Positions 17,833-28,328 are shown, numbered from the stretch's first letter. The stretch: DNA of 64,000 nt from Metabacillus arenae (GCF_014773385.1 NZ_JACXAI010000009.1:1-64000); one strand, 5' to 3'. A program made the numbers and translations. Notes: generated by a model from the sequence alone, not told the origin.

Positions 17833-18414
17833 ATGCAATTAAGCAGATTAGTTAAATTTCATAAAATGATGGGAGATCCGACTAGAATTAGAATCCTAGC
17901 CCTGCTTGCAAAAGGACCTAAGCATGGGCAAGCTCTTGCTGGAATATTGGGACTAACTCCTCCAACTATTACTCATCATTTAAACAAATTAAAAGAATTA
18001 GCGATTGTAAGACAAAAACGCGAGAAAAACACTGTTTACTATTATTTGGATGTTGCTGCTTTCCACCACTTGTCGGAAGCAAGTATAGCGGTCATATTTG
18101 AAAAGGAGAGTTCGGTTATGAAAGGTTCAAAGGAAATGGAGCATCAAAAAGTGGTATTAAACTATTTAACTAAAGATGGAAAGCTTAAAACCATTCCTTC
18201 ACAACGGAAGAAAAAGCTAATCATCCTTTTTCATCTTGCCAACGGTCTAGAAGCTGGTAAGAAATATGAGGAAAAAGAAATAAATAAATACATCAAGAAC
18301 TATCATGAAGACTTTGCAACCATTCGGAGAGAATTTATTATGAATCACATTATGTATAGGGAAAATGGAATCTATGAACTGAACCCTAAAGAAATGTGGT
18401 CACAAATTGAGTAA
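17833..18414 (+). CDS. ArsR-type winged-helix regulator with DUF2087 domain
   Basis: 193 residues. The N-terminal about 85 residues are an ArsR-type winged helix (FHKMMGDPTRIRILALLAKG, LTPPTITHHLNKLKELAIV). The C-terminal about 75 residues form DUF2087 (KLKTIPSQRKKKLIILFHLA, YEEKEINKYIKNYHEDFATI, RREFIMNHIMYRE). It lacks the CxC metal site of classic ArsR sensors. The start is ATG at 17833 after GAGGTG; the upstream in-frame ATG at 17821 lies in the operator. Ligand and targets unknown; autoregulation is inferred from the palindromes. Confidence 0.85.
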   Translation: MQLSRLVKFHKMMGDPTRIRILALLAKGPKHGQALAGILGLTPPTITHHLNKLKELAIVRQKREKNTVYYYLDVAAFHHLSEASIAVIFEKESSVMKGSKEMEHQKVVLNYLTKDGKLKTIPSQRKKKLIILFHLANGLEAGKKYEEKEINKYIKNYHEDFATIRREFIMNHIMYRENGIYELNPKEMWSQIE

Positions 18415-18578
18415 GTATCAATGGTACGAGTGAATTTAAGTGTAATTTTTTTGTTCCCAATTATAAAAACAGATTGAATGATTTGGATGAAGAGCTTTAA
18501 CTTATGAATGCTATGGTTGGGTTTAGGCTACCCTATTGAACAAAGGATTGGGGAATCTTTTTCCGAATAGTGAGAAAC

Positions 18579-18603
18579 AGCCCCCACTTACTCTCTGGGG
18601 GCT
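18579..18603 (-). terminator. Terminator of DUF3231 gene
   Basis: AGCCCCCA/TGGGGGCT hairpin with a 9-base loop, on the minus strand followed by a modest GTTTCTC stretch. Confidence 0.6.
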
Positions 18604-18614
18604 AAACAAAAATT

Positions 18615-19133
18615 CTATGCGTGTGCAAGTTCAGGCATTTGCATGTTAAGAGGCGGAGGAATTAACCAACCTTTTTCTTTATTTATCCGTAATAATCTTA
18701 CGCCATACTGTGCTTTTGTGGTATGAAATTGACCAAACATCATGCCGATGTCTTCTCTAATTGATTGACCCATAACTTGACTACATGCAACTAATCCAGC
18801 CGCTATATCTTTAGTTACAGACGCAGCAATTTCAGGGTCATTAAACCTGGCACCAACAGGAATACTTTCTAATGTTGCTGATGGTCTTTCAGGGGGGGAA
18901 GGCGGCAGACCAATACCATTCACTTTTAATAAGTTTTCAACTTGTTCAACCTCTTGCTTCATGGTTCGAATCGTATCTTCAAGAAATTTTTTAAGATCCG
19001 TATCGCCAGTATGGTTGATGAATGTTTGATACCCAGCTATATAACCTTTTGTCCCTGATAGATAACTCCAAACCCCAAACACTTCACCGTAGTGCATTGG
19101 TTCATTTTGTGGATTGTCACTTAAAATTCCCAT
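18615..19133 (-). CDS. DUF3231 family protein
   Basis: 172 residues, all-helical ferritin-like fold expected. Motifs NEPMHYGEVFGVW, LPPSPPERP, IPVGARFNDPEIA, GLVACSQVMGQSIREDIG and RLNKEKGWLIPPPL-like ending are typical of DUF3231 proteins of bacilli. The ATG ending at 19133 follows a strong AGGGAGG; the longer frame adds ten residues without a binding site. The function of the family is unknown. Monocistronic. Confidence 0.85.
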   Translation of the reverse strand: MGILSDNPQNEPMHYGEVFGVWSYLSGTKGYIAGYQTFINHTGDTDLKKFLEDTIRTMKQEVEQVENLLKVNGIGLPPSPPERPSATLESIPVGARFNDPEIAASVTKDIAAGLVACSQVMGQSIREDIGMMFGQFHTTKAQYGVRLLRINKEKGWLIPPPLNMQMPELAHA

Positions 19134-19345
19134 AATCGTCCTCCCTAGTTGAAAAATATTCATTGAGCGACCTTCCTTTCTCAGAGTTTGGCCACTTTTT
19201 TATATTCTCAAAGAGGGAGTAAAGCTATTCGTCCTTTCTAATGATGGTTGTTAAAGGTATATTTTCTAATTTTAACCTAAGCGTCTTTAAGGAATAGTGT
19301 TCAATGAAGCTGGAGACATTACTTATTATGAAAGGAGGTTAAACC

Positions 19346-19591
19346 ATGAAGAAAAAAGTATCTTCTATTTTATGTACATTAACTTTAACTATGATGGCTC
19401 TAGGCGTAACTGCCCATGCGGAAGACAATAACAATAATATGAATAGAGCAAATAACAATGATGATGTTATGACTCGGAATGTAACTACAGCTGCAGACGC
19501 CAATCAAAATGATACAAATTGGGAATGGCTCGGTTTATTAGGATTAGCAGGTCTGTTTGGTCTTAGAAGAAGAGAAAGAGAAGCTCGTTAA
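19346..19591 (+). CDS. Secreted WGxxGxxG-type short protein
   Basis: 81 residues: Sec signal peptide (MKKKVSSILC..., cleavage after AHA near residue 25), an Asn/Asp-rich low-complexity middle, then NWEWLGLLGLAGLFGL followed by RRRERE. The tail is a glycine-patterned hydrophobic helix plus basic cluster, the WGxxGxxG sorting-like signal common in small Bacillus exported proteins. It probably ends up membrane- or envelope-bound. Very strong AAAGGAGG site and its own terminator. Role unknown. Confidence 0.8.
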   Translation: MKKKVSSILCTLTLTMMALGVTAHAEDNNNNMNRANNNDDVMTRNVTTAADANQNDTNWEWLGLLGLAGLFGLRRREREAR

Positions 19592-19592
19592 T

Positions 19593-19621
19593 AAAGACAT
19601 ACCATAGAAAGGTATGTCTTT
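19593..19621 (+). terminator. Terminator of WGxxGxxG gene
   Basis: AAAGACATACC/GGTATGTCTTT hairpin with a 7-base loop, directly after the stop. Confidence 0.85.
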
Positions 19622-19686
19622 AGTCATAGAAAAAGCTAAATAAAGAATGGAGTTAATTAGAACATTGTTAAAGTCCGTTAAAGTGA

Positions 19687-19840
19687 AAAAAAGCTAATGA
19701 CCTACTACATTTAGGTTGTTAGCTTCTATTTGCGAGCGTGGCAGACCACTGCCAGGCAGCAGCCGGCATGAAGAAGGAACTTGCCGGATAGATGACGACC
19801 CGGCATACATCGGCTATCAATCGGCATAGGGAGTCCATGG
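19687..19840. repeat. Isolated hairpin and dispersed-repeat debris
   Basis: Between the WGxxGxxG gene and glcF (about 390 bp) there is no gene. A hairpin AGCTAATGACCTA/TAGGTTGTTAGCT lies at about 19693-19725, and a GC-rich stretch at 19731-19830 (CAGCAGCCGGCATGAAGAAGG, CCCGGCATACATCGGC) loosely resembles the dispersed palindromes. The rest is unremarkable. Confidence 0.4.
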
Positions 19841-19983
19841 GAACAACACCATGTAATCAGCTATACGAACCGGCGATTATATCTCTGGTGAAGTGATACT
19901 TAATGAAACGGGCTCATTTCTGACGAACAATTTTCGATAATGATATTCCCCATTTCACAAAAGCGGGGGAGGAATAAAGTTAT

Positions 19984-21321
19984 TTAAATAGAATTAAAGG
20001 ACGATTGTTCAGCTTCAAGCAATAGATCGGCAATATGAACAGCACGTACTTTGCCTGTAAGACCTTCACGTTCAATGCCGAGCTTCATTTGCAGCAAACA
20101 GCCAGGGTTAGCGGTTACAATTGTCGTCGCTTCCGTTGCTTTAGCTGATTCCATTTTGGTGTCGAGAATTTTCATTGACATTTCCGATTCGACAATATTA
20201 TAGATGCCAGCTGAACCACAACATCGATCAGCTTCCTTCATTTCACGATATTCTATATGATCAATTGATTTTAAAAGCGTACGAGGTTCAGAGGATGTTT
20301 TCATTACGTTCTTTAAATGACACGAATCTTGGTAAGTGATTACTTGTGCTTGTAAACTCAAGTTTCTTTTATGGAACTGTAGATCAACTAGAATACTAGA
20401 TATATCTTTTAACTTCAGTGAAAACTGTTTGGCACGCTCCGCCCATTCAGGCTCATCTTTAAGAAGATGGTCATAATCCATTAAAAATGCACCGCATCCT
20501 CCAGCATTTGTAATAATGTAGTCAATCTGTAAGTCTTCAAATGCTTTTATGTTTCGTTTTGCAAGTTCTTTTGCAGCATTTTTTTCTCCACTGTGTCCAT
20601 GTAAGGCTCCACAGCACGCTTGTTCTTTCGGAATGACGATTTCACAGCCTGCTAGTTGTAATAGTTTCATTGTAGAGTCATTGGTTTTCATAAACATTGT
20701 ATCCATTAGACAACCCGAGAAAAAAGCTACACGTTTTTTTATCGTTGATTTAGCAGGAAGATAGGATGGACGATTTTTCATTTCTTTCATCGTCGGAACT
20801 TCAGGAAGTACTCTTTCCATCGACGACATGCTCTCAGGGAACATCTTCATCATTCCACTTGATCGTACCATTCTCTGCAGTCCTGAGCGCTGATAGAAAC
20901 CGATTAAGCCAGTCAATAAACGCATTCGATTTTGATAGGGAAAAAGACCTTCAAATACTGCCCTCCGAATCGTTCTTACAGGTAATGAGTGCTTTTTGTT
21001 TTGATTAATAATATCACGCGCTTCTTCAAGTAAATGGCCATAGTTAACACCTGATGGACAAACAGGCTCACATGCTCTGCAACCTAAACACACATTTAGT
21101 GAACGTTCAACATCTTCATCAGGTTCTATTACACCATCTACAACTGCTTTCATGACGGCAAGTCTGCCCCTTGGTGAATGAGATTCTTGAAAACCTGAAT
21201 CGATATAAGTTGGACATGTAGGTAAACAAAAACCGCAGCGCATACAGTTTAGAAGTTCGTCTTCATTCATTCGCTCTTTAAATTGTTGTTGAATGTATTC
21301 CCGTTCTTTACCTGTTGTCAT
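19984..21321 (-). CDS. glcF: Glycolate oxidase iron-sulfur subunit GlcF
   Basis: 445 residues. Two 4Fe-4S motifs in the N-terminal quarter (CMRCGFCLPTCP, CLGCRACEPVCP) and two CCG domains (ACCGALHGHSG and CCGSAGIYN). It passes electrons from the flavin subunit GlcD during oxidation of glycolate (or another 2-hydroxyacid) to glyoxylate. Length equals B. subtilis GlcF (YsfD, 444). Its ATG overlaps the glcD stop by 4 bases. In this window lutABC provides a second 2-hydroxyacid oxidation system of the same modular type. Confidence 0.92.
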   Translation of the reverse strand: MTTGKEREYIQQQFKERMNEDELLNCMRCGFCLPTCPTYIDSGFQESHSPRGRLAVMKAVVDGVIEPDEDVERSLNVCLGCRACEPVCPSGVNYGHLLEEARDIINQNKKHSLPVRTIRRAVFEGLFPYQNRMRLLTGLIGFYQRSGLQRMVRSSGMMKMFPESMSSMERVLPEVPTMKEMKNRPSYLPAKSTIKKRVAFFSGCLMDTMFMKTNDSTMKLLQLAGCEIVIPKEQACCGALHGHSGEKNAAKELAKRNIKAFEDLQIDYIITNAGGCGAFLMDYDHLLKDEPEWAERAKQFSLKLKDISSILVDLQFHKRNLSLQAQVITYQDSCHLKNVMKTSSEPRTLLKSIDHIEYREMKEADRCCGSAGIYNIVESEMSMKILDTKMESAKATEATTIVTANPGCLLQMKLGIEREGLTGKVRAVHIADLLLEAEQSSFNSI

Positions 21322-22706
21322 TTCGTAACCACCACTCGTTTTCGATCGTCTTTAGCGAACACTTTACCTGGATTCATGATGTTATTCGGATCAAGAGACT
21401 CTTTTATTGCCTTCATTGCTGCAATTCCTGCCTCACCAAGCTTCAATTCTAAATAAGGTGCTTTCATGACACCTACACCATGTTCACCAGTAATGGTGCC
21501 GCCAAGCTCAATTGCCTTTATAAAAATTTCTTCAAAGGCTTTTTCGACACGTTCAATTTCTTCATGGTTTCGAACATCTGTTAAACATGTTGGATGGAGA
21601 TTTCCATCACCAGCATGACCAAATGTACAAATAGTAAGCTCATACTTCTCAGCAATCTCATTCGTAGCTTTCACCATTTTCGCTATTTCGGAACGCGGTA
21701 CGGTTGCATCCTCTAATATGGTTGTAGGTTTTAACCGTGATAAAGCAGAAAGTGCAGACCGTCGTGCTGTACGCAGACCATTTGCCTCTGTTTCAGATCC
21801 TGCCACTTTAACAGAAACAGCATTCTCAAGTTTACATATATCTGCCATCTTAGCCATATCGCGTTTCACGACTTCGATCGGACCATCTTGTTCAATAAGA
21901 AGAACCGCTTTTACATCTGTTGGTAAGCCAATTTGAGCATGAGCCTCAACAACCTCAAGCGTTGGCTGATCGAGAAACTCTAGTGTGGTTGGAATGATTT
22001 TATTAGCAATGATTTTTGAGACGGTTTTAGCAGCTGCTTCAAGGTCTTGATAGAGTGCCAGCATGGTCATCTTTGCTTCCGGAATGGGGATAAGCTTAAG
22101 TGTTGCTTCCGTCACAATTCCAAGAGTGCCTTCTGAACCGACAAAAAGCCGGGTTAAATCATAGCCTGCCACATCCTTTGCAAGCTTACCTCCTGTGCGG
22201 ATGATGTCTCCATTTGCTAATACAATCTCCAAAGCGATCACATAATCCCGTGTTACCCCATATTTAAGTCCGCGTAAGCCCCCGGAATTTTCATTGATGT
22301 TGCCGCCGATCGTTGAGATTTTCATTGAGCTTGGGTCAGGCGGGTAAAATAAACCTTTTTCTTCAACTGCATGAATCAAATCTAGTGTTACAACTCCTGG
22401 TTGAACTGTGACAGTGAGGTTTTCCTCATCAATTTCTAAAATGGAATTCATATGTTTAAAAAGAAGGACAATTCCGCCTTCTGTTGGACATGTCCCAGCA
22501 CAAAGATTTGTTCCAGAACCTCTTGGTACAATTGGGATATGATGTTTATTGCAAACCCTTACAATTTCTGCAACTTCATCCTTATTTCTTGGCGCAATCA
22601 CTGCATCCGGCAAGGATTGAAATTGTGGGGTAGCATCGTATGAATACACAAGTCTGCCGACCTTTGAGTCATCGAAATTTTCCGAACCTACTATATTACA
22701 AAGCAT
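21318..22706 (-). CDS. glcD: Glycolate oxidase FAD subunit GlcD
   Basis: 462 residues. N-terminal FAD-binding PCMH-type domain (PRGSGTNLCAGTCP, STIGGNINENSGG, GSEGTLGIVTEATL) and a C-terminal FAD-linked oxidase domain ending with CTFGHAGDGNLHPT, GGTITGEHGVG. It oxidises glycolate or a related 2-hydroxyacid, reducing GlcF. I chose the ATG ending at 22706, eight bases after GTGAGGT; an ATG eleven codons upstream abuts its own GGATGG and is poorly placed. Operon glcD-glcF. The regulator may be the CdaR-family protein at 676-1806 (inference). Confidence 0.92.
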   Translation of the reverse strand: MLCNIVGSENFDDSKVGRLVYSYDATPQFQSLPDAVIAPRNKDEVAEIVRVCNKHHIPIVPRGSGTNLCAGTCPTEGGIVLLFKHMNSILEIDEENLTVTVQPGVVTLDLIHAVEEKGLFYPPDPSSMKISTIGGNINENSGGLRGLKYGVTRDYVIALEIVLANGDIIRTGGKLAKDVAGYDLTRLFVGSEGTLGIVTEATLKLIPIPEAKMTMLALYQDLEAAAKTVSKIIANKIIPTTLEFLDQPTLEVVEAHAQIGLPTDVKAVLLIEQDGPIEVVKRDMAKMADICKLENAVSVKVAGSETEANGLRTARRSALSALSRLKPTTILEDATVPRSEIAKMVKATNEIAEKYELTICTFGHAGDGNLHPTCLTDVRNHEEIERVEKAFEEIFIKAIELGGTITGEHGVGVMKAPYLELKLGEAGIAAMKAIKESLDPNNIMNPGKVFAKDDRKRVVVTK

Positions 22707-22948
22707 TAATTTTACCTCACATGATAGCAAAAAAACCATCCTTTCAAATTAAATCTGTACTCTATTTTTATGATAAAAAAAATAAGTAAATTAAACTATG
22801 TATATTCATATGAAATCAATACCGTTTTATTGTAAATTTTTATATAAACATCCAAAAAACCATCTAGGAAAATAGGATGTTATGTTGGAAAAAAACAAGA
22901 TTAACAGCGGGGTATTTGAAGTACGAAGTATCAAAAATTGACCAGAAA

Positions 22949-22991
22949 ATAATAAGGATAGAGTAAGCATTTGCTTCTCTACCCTTATTTT
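22949..22991 (-). terminator. Terminator of mtnKA operon
   Basis: Long hairpin AATAAGGATAGAGTAAGCA / TGCTTCTCTACCCTTATT (two mismatches) just past the mtnA stop. Confidence 0.8.
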
Positions 22992-24055
22992 TAGTTAACA
23001 GTACTTGACTCTGTTTTTAATTTGGCAATTTCCTCGGTGAGATTGCCTTGAAGGACTCTTTTTTCTGTGATAATGCCAGTAATATACCTATTAGGAGTGA
23101 CATCGAACGCTGGATTGTATACTTTCACGTCTTCAGGAGCAATTTTGTGCCCATTTATTGTAATGACTTCCGCTCGGTCACGTTCCTCAATTGGAATTTC
23201 TTTTCCTGATTGAATGGTGAAATCAAAGGTCGAAAGTGGAGCAGCCACATAAAATGGGATTTGAAATGCTTTTGCCAAGATAGCGAGATTGAACGTTCCA
23301 ATTTTATTGGCTGTATCTCCATTTTGAGCAATGCGGTCTGCACCGACAATGATGGCCTTGATTCCTTTTTCCTTAATTGTATGAGCGGCCATATTGTCCG
23401 TAATCAATGTAACATCAACATCAGCTTGCATTAATTCCCATGCTGTTAATCGAGCTCCCTGCAGGACTGGTCTTGTTTCACAAGCAAAGACTTTTAATTC
23501 TTTTCCCTTTTCTTTTGCTAGATAAAAGGGGGAAAGGGCAGTACCATAACGAGCGGTAGCGATGGAACCTGCATTGCAAATTGTCATAACCTGGTCCCCT
23601 TTTTTAAAAAGAGGGAGAGCATTTTCACCGATCTGCCGGCATACTTCCTCATCTTCAATTTGAATTTGAATCGCTTCGTGGATGAGATTTGTTTTTGCCT
23701 CGTTGATTGACTTTGCATGCTCTACCCTTTTAACAAGTCTGTCAACAGCCCAAACTAAATTTACGGCTGTTGGTCTTGAATTTGTCAAATAATCACGGGC
23801 TTCTTTAAGTCTTATCTGAAAATCTTCTAAAGTTTCGACTGTCAAGGATGAGGTGTGAAGTGCCAAGCCAAAGGCAGCCGTTATCCCGATAGCCGGGGCA
23901 CCGCGTACTTTCAGCTGCTTGATGGCATCCCATACTTCTTGAAGCTCCTTAAGCTCCAAAAATTCAGTTGTATGAGGGAGCTTCTGTTGATCTAATAGAG
24001 AAATATAAGTTTCCTTCCATTCGACTGAACGTGGAATTGTAGATGTAATGGCCAT
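22991..24055 (-). CDS. mtnA: S-methyl-5-thioribose-1-phosphate isomerase MtnA
   Basis: 354 residues, eIF2B-like fold. Substrate loop RGAPAIG, catalytic Cys in [11 protein letters not shown] and catalytic Asp in [17 protein letters not shown] are present. It converts MTR-1-P to methylthioribulose-1-P in the methionine salvage pathway. ATG follows AAGGGGAG. It lies downstream of mtnK in the same direction, separated by 143 bp that hold a dispersed palindromic repeat, yet presumably stays in the mtnK S-box transcript. Confidence 0.95.
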   Translation of the reverse strand: MAITSTIPRSVEWKETYISLLDQQKLPHTTEFLELKELQEVWDAIKQLKVRGAPAIGITAAFGLALHTSSLTVETLEDFQIRLKEARDYLTNSRPTAVNLVWAVDRLVKRVEHAKSINEAKTNLIHEAIQIQIEDEEVCRQIGENALPLFKKGDQVMTICNAGSIATARYGTALSPFYLAKEKGKELKVFACETRPVLQGARLTAWELMQADVDVTLITDNMAAHTIKEKGIKAIIVGADRIAQNGDTANKIGTFNLAILAKAFQIPFYVAAPLSTFDFTIQSGKEIPIEERDRAEVITINGHKIAPEDVKVYNPAFDVTPNRYITGIITEKRVLQGNLTEEIAKLKTESSTVN

Positions 24056-24082
24056 TTTATTTCTCCCCTTTTATGCAGTGTA

Positions 24083-24198
24083 AGAAGTTTAAGTTGATTA
24101 AAGTGTAATTGTGTGAAAGAGAGCTGTTTTTGTCTAGCTGCAGCGCCTAGCCCGCCTGAGGTCACAAGCCCTAGGCTGATCAAGGCGCTTCCGCTTTT

Positions 24199-24199
<1 letters not shown>
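24083..24199. repeat. Dispersed palindromic repeat between mtnK and mtnA
   Basis: AAGTTTAAGTTGATTAAAGTG, TTTGTCTAGCTGCAGCGCC and the right end AAGGCGCTTCCGCTTTT match the family signature; CAGCGCCTAGCC pairs with GGCT..AAGGCGCT. It ends at the mtnK stop codon, inside the operon, so it would be transcribed as a hairpin between the two cistrons. Confidence 0.75.
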
Positions 24200-25437
<1,238 letters not shown>

Positions 25438-25447
<10 letters not shown>

Positions 25448-25470
25448 TTTCTGCTAGGAAAGAGGCTTGA
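25438..25470 (-). terminator. Riboswitch-controlled terminator before mtnK
   Basis: Minus strand AAGCCTCTTTC-CTAGCA-GAAAGAGGCTTTTC hairpin ending in TTTTCTATT, between the S-box aptamer and mtnK. Confidence 0.85.
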
Positions 25471-25486
25471 AGATTTGTCTTCTCAC

Positions 25487-25645
25487 CTCTCATCTTCCAG
25501 AAAGAAATCTTTCTGCTGGAATTAGCACCGTGCCTTAAAGGTAAACCTTAGCGCTCTTTCTTTTGCGCTCCATCTTTGATGGCATTACGGTCGGTTGCTG
25601 TTGGGGTCGACGGGCCTAGTCCCTCTCCCAACTCTCGATAAGAGA
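25487..25645 (-). promoter_or_regulatory. SAM-I (S-box) riboswitch of mtnK
   Basis: Read on the minus strand: P1 CTCTTATC/GATGAGAG, then GAGAGTTGGGAGAGGGAC, GGCCC, CAGCAACCGACC, and GGCACGGTGCTAATTCC, the core of the SAM-I aptamer. At about 159 nt it is longer than usual: the P3 arm is enlarged with extra GCGC and AAGGTTTACCTT hairpins and the P4 arm carries AGAAAG-ATTT-CTTTCT. With SAM bound, transcription should stop at the terminator 20 nt downstream, shutting off mtnK-mtnA. Confidence 0.92.
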
Positions 25646-25649
25646 TTCA

Positions 25650-26002
25650 TATTATTCATTTGTAAAAGATAATGCTAGTAACATGGAACTCTTGCTGAAA
25701 GCCGCCAAGTCCAATGGCAAACATAAAAGCCAGTACATCATGTGCATGTAGATTGCTTGCCTAAAATCATAACAGGAATTTTTTCCATTTGTCAATAAGT
25801 TTTTTGAGTCAAATGGAAAAGTTAGGCTTGTTTTTAGAAGGCAGCTAGAACTCTCTTCTAAAAGCCGCTTAATAAAGGCAATCGGTGAGTCACTGATTGC
25901 TTCAAATTTCACATCACACCCCACACACCAAGGAGAAGAAAAAGGTCTAGGTGGGAATACTATTGTTAAAATGACAAAGGAGTACCAAAACAGCATTTAT
26001 TA
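25650..26002. other. mtnU - mtnK spacer
   Basis: About 350 bp without a convincing gene; the 114-codon minus-strand frame here has no ribosome binding site or recognisable domain. It must hold the mtnK promoter, and contains the 23-bp palindrome described separately. Confidence 0.4.
25878..25900. repeat. 23-bp palindrome, copy 2
   Basis: GCAATCGGTGA-G-TCACTGATTGC: 10 of 11 arm bases pair around a single central base. Same core as copies at 7181 and 28342. Confidence 0.75.
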
Positions 26003-26791
26003 TTAATCATACAGCTCTTTTCTCCTGTCATTGAAGATTGGAATTTGTTTGCGGACTTCGATGACTTTATTTAGGTCAATTTCTGCTGTAATCGTTTCAG
26101 GTTCTTCTGAGCCTTCAGCGATAATTTCTCCCCAAGGGTCAATGATCATTGAATGACCAGCAAACGCATTCTTCAGATCAGCTCCTGCTCGATTACATGC
26201 CACAACATAGCACTGGTTTTCAATTGCTCTAGCAATGAGAAGACTCCTCCAGTGGTACAAACGGGCAAGCGGCCACTCAGCAACTACATAAAGAACTTGT
26301 GCTCCCTTCGTGGTATGCGCTCGCAGCCATTCAGGAAATCGAATATCATAGCAAATCATTCCTGCACTCGGAATATTTTCAAGTGTGAACAATCCGGTTT
26401 TGTTTCCTCCTTTTAAATACAAATGTTCATCCATAAGCTGAAAAAGATGGGCTTTGCTGTATTCATGAATAAGATGTCCTTCACGGTTGAAAGTGAACAT
26501 CGTGTTTGTTACATTTTCTTTTACTTTTTTAGCAATGGAGCCCCCAACAAGGTTTACAGAATATTTTTTCGCAAGCTCAGAAAGAAATTTCATGGAGACT
26601 GCACCGTTTTCGTCGGCAATTTCATCTAACCTCGTTAAATCATAGCCTGTTGTCCAAAGCTCTGGTAAAACAATGATATCTGGTTTTGACGTAATTACTG
26701 TCTTTTCTATTTCCTGGGAAACTTGTTTGAAATTCTTCTCAGGATCTCCAAAAGCAATATTGATCTGCAAACATGATATAGTTAAGTTCAT
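26003..26791 (-). CDS. mtnU: Carbon-nitrogen hydrolase MtnU (omega-amidase type)
   Basis: 262 residues, nitrilase superfamily with the Glu-Lys-Cys triad: Glu in VLPELWTTG, Lys in EYSKAHLF, Cys in GMICYDIRFPEW. In methionine salvage it is thought to hydrolyse alpha-ketoglutaramate formed when MtnE uses glutamine as amino donor, pulling transamination forward. Divergently transcribed from mtnE with a 100-bp gap, the same mtnU/mtnE pairing as in B. subtilis. Confidence 0.9.
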   Translation of the reverse strand: MNLTISCLQINIAFGDPEKNFKQVSQEIEKTVITSKPDIIVLPELWTTGYDLTRLDEIADENGAVSMKFLSELAKKYSVNLVGGSIAKKVKENVTNTMFTFNREGHLIHEYSKAHLFQLMDEHLYLKGGNKTGLFTLENIPSAGMICYDIRFPEWLRAHTTKGAQVLYVVAEWPLARLYHWRSLLIARAIENQCYVVACNRAGADLKNAFAGHSMIIDPWGEIIAEGSEEPETITAEIDLNKVIEVRKQIPIFNDRRKELYD

Positions 26792-26890
26792 AATGACTAC
26801 CCCATTTATAAAAATAATCCTTTACATTTTCGTATTAACATTATATGATTTTTGACTAGAATTTCAAGAAATTTTTGAGTAGGTGAAAAA

Positions 26891-28078
26891 ATGAAGCAAT
26901 TTGAACAATCCGATTTGTTGAAAGCATTACCAAAACAGTTTTTTGCGTCACTTGCACAAAAAGTAAGTTTGAAGGTAGGACAAGGATTTGATGTGATAAA
27001 CCTTGGGCAAGGTAATCCAGATCAGCCGACACCAGATCATATTGTTCAATCCTTGCAAAAAGCCGTAGAGAATCCGATCTTTCACAAATATTCTCCTTTC
27101 AGGGGGCAATCTTTTTTAAAGGAAGCTGTTGCTGAATTTTATTGGCGGGAGTATGGTGTTAAACTTGATCCTGAAAAAGAAGTAGCCGTATTGTTCGGTG
27201 GAAAAGCAGGATTAGTTGAAGTTCCGCAATGCTTATTAAATCCTGGAGATTTGGCTTTAGTTCCTGATCCGGGCTATCCTGATTATTGGTCAGGCATTGA
27301 GCTTGCTAAAGCGAAAATGCACAGCATGTGTTTGCGATCTGAAAATGAATTCCTTCCAGACTACAATGAAATCCCAGAGGAACGATTGCAGCAAGCAAAA
27401 TTAATGTTCTTAAACTATCCGAATAATCCGACTGGAGCGGCTGCTACTAGTGATTTTTTTGAAGAAACAATTCGTTTGGCTAAAAAGAACGATATTTGTG
27501 TTGTTCATGATTTTGCATATGGTGCAATTGGTTTTGATAAGAAAAAACCAATAAGCTTTTTGCAAGTAGACGGTGCGAAAGAGGTTGGGATAGAGATTTA
27601 TACGCTCTCAAAAACTTACAATATGGCTGGATGGAGAATCGGATTCGCGGTCGGAAATGAAAGTGTTATTGAAGCCATTAATCTTTTTCAGGATCATATG
27701 TATGTCAGTGTATTTAGTGCTATTCAAGAAGCGGCTGCGACTGCGTTGTTAGATTCTCAAAGGTGTGTAGAAGAATTAACTGCTCTTTACGAAGCAAGAA
27801 GAAATACGTTATTTAAGGAGCTGGATAAAATTGGCTGGGAAGCGGAGGCTCCAAAAGGATCTTTCTTTGCCTGGCTGCCAGTTCCTGAAGGATTTACTTC
27901 TGAGGAATTTGCTGATTTATTGTTCGAAAAAGCCCATGTAGTAGTCGCGCCGGGAATAGGATTTGGGACGCATGGAGAAGGATTTGTAAGAGTCGGTTTA
28001 CTGACTGATGAGGAAAGAATCCAAGAAGCAGTTGAGAGAATCAGCAAATTAGAAATCTTTAAAAAGGTAGGAAAATGA
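26891..28078 (+). CDS. mtnE: Methionine salvage aminotransferase MtnE
   Basis: 395 residues, PLP fold type I aminotransferase. Schiff-base lysine in YTLSKTYNMAGWRIGF; other fingerprints LNYPNNPTGAAA and VHDFAYGAIGFD. It transaminates 4-methylthio-2-oxobutyrate to methionine, the last step of salvage, preferably with glutamine as donor. AGGTG precedes the ATG. The mtnW promoter begins two bases after its stop codon. Confidence 0.92.
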   Translation: MKQFEQSDLLKALPKQFFASLAQKVSLKVGQGFDVINLGQGNPDQPTPDHIVQSLQKAVENPIFHKYSPFRGQSFLKEAVAEFYWREYGVKLDPEKEVAVLFGGKAGLVEVPQCLLNPGDLALVPDPGYPDYWSGIELAKAKMHSMCLRSENEFLPDYNEIPEERLQQAKLMFLNYPNNPTGAAATSDFFEETIRLAKKNDICVVHDFAYGAIGFDKKKPISFLQVDGAKEVGIEIYTLSKTYNMAGWRIGFAVGNESVIEAINLFQDHMYVSVFSAIQEAAATALLDSQRCVEELTALYEARRNTLFKELDKIGWEAEAPKGSFFAWLPVPEGFTSEEFADLLFEKAHVVVAPGIGFGTHGEGFVRVGLLTDEERIQEAVERISKLEIFKKVGK

Positions 28079-28079
28079 G

Positions 28080-28108
28080 TTGACAAGGAAAACAATTGCT
28101 GTCATAAT
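28080..28108 (+). promoter_or_regulatory. Promoter of the mtnW riboswitch transcript
   Basis: TTGACA (28080-28085), 17-bp spacer, CATAAT (28103-28108). Start near 28115, about 40 bases before the aptamer. Confidence 0.8.
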
Positions 28109-28153
28109 CCAAATTGCAATTACATCATCTTTGAAAAAGTGAATAGTTATTTT

Positions 28154-28253
28154 CTTATCAAGAGCAGGTGGAGGGACTGGCCCGATGATACCCGGCAACC
28201 GACTTAACAAGTTAAGCACGGTGCTAAATCTTGCAGCAAAGCTGAGAGATAAG
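28154..28253 (+). promoter_or_regulatory. SAM-I (S-box) riboswitch of mtnWBD
   Basis: Classic S-box: CTTATCAAGAGCAGGTGGAG, GGACTGGCCC, GATGATACCCGGCAACCGAC, GCACGGTGCTAAATCTTGC, GCTGAGAGATAAG; P1 is CTTATC/GATAAG. About 100 nt. Followed by the terminator at 28270. Gives SAM-dependent premature termination in front of mtnW. Confidence 0.96.
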
Positions 28254-28269
28254 GATTTGTTACATAGAT

Positions 28270-28307
28270 AAAACCTCTTCTCGCTTGGTACGGTGAAGAG
28301 GTTTTTT
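28270..28307 (+). terminator. Riboswitch-controlled terminator before mtnW
   Basis: AAACCTCTTC...GAAGAGGTTTTTT hairpin with six T, 17 nt after the aptamer. Confidence 0.93.
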
Positions 28308-28328
28308 AATTTGATAAGTTTATTATAA

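Noticed and set aside
25652-25996. 114-codon minus-strand frame between mtnU and mtnK
   Set aside because: No ribosome binding site, no recognisable domain, overlaps the palindrome and the presumed mtnK promoter.
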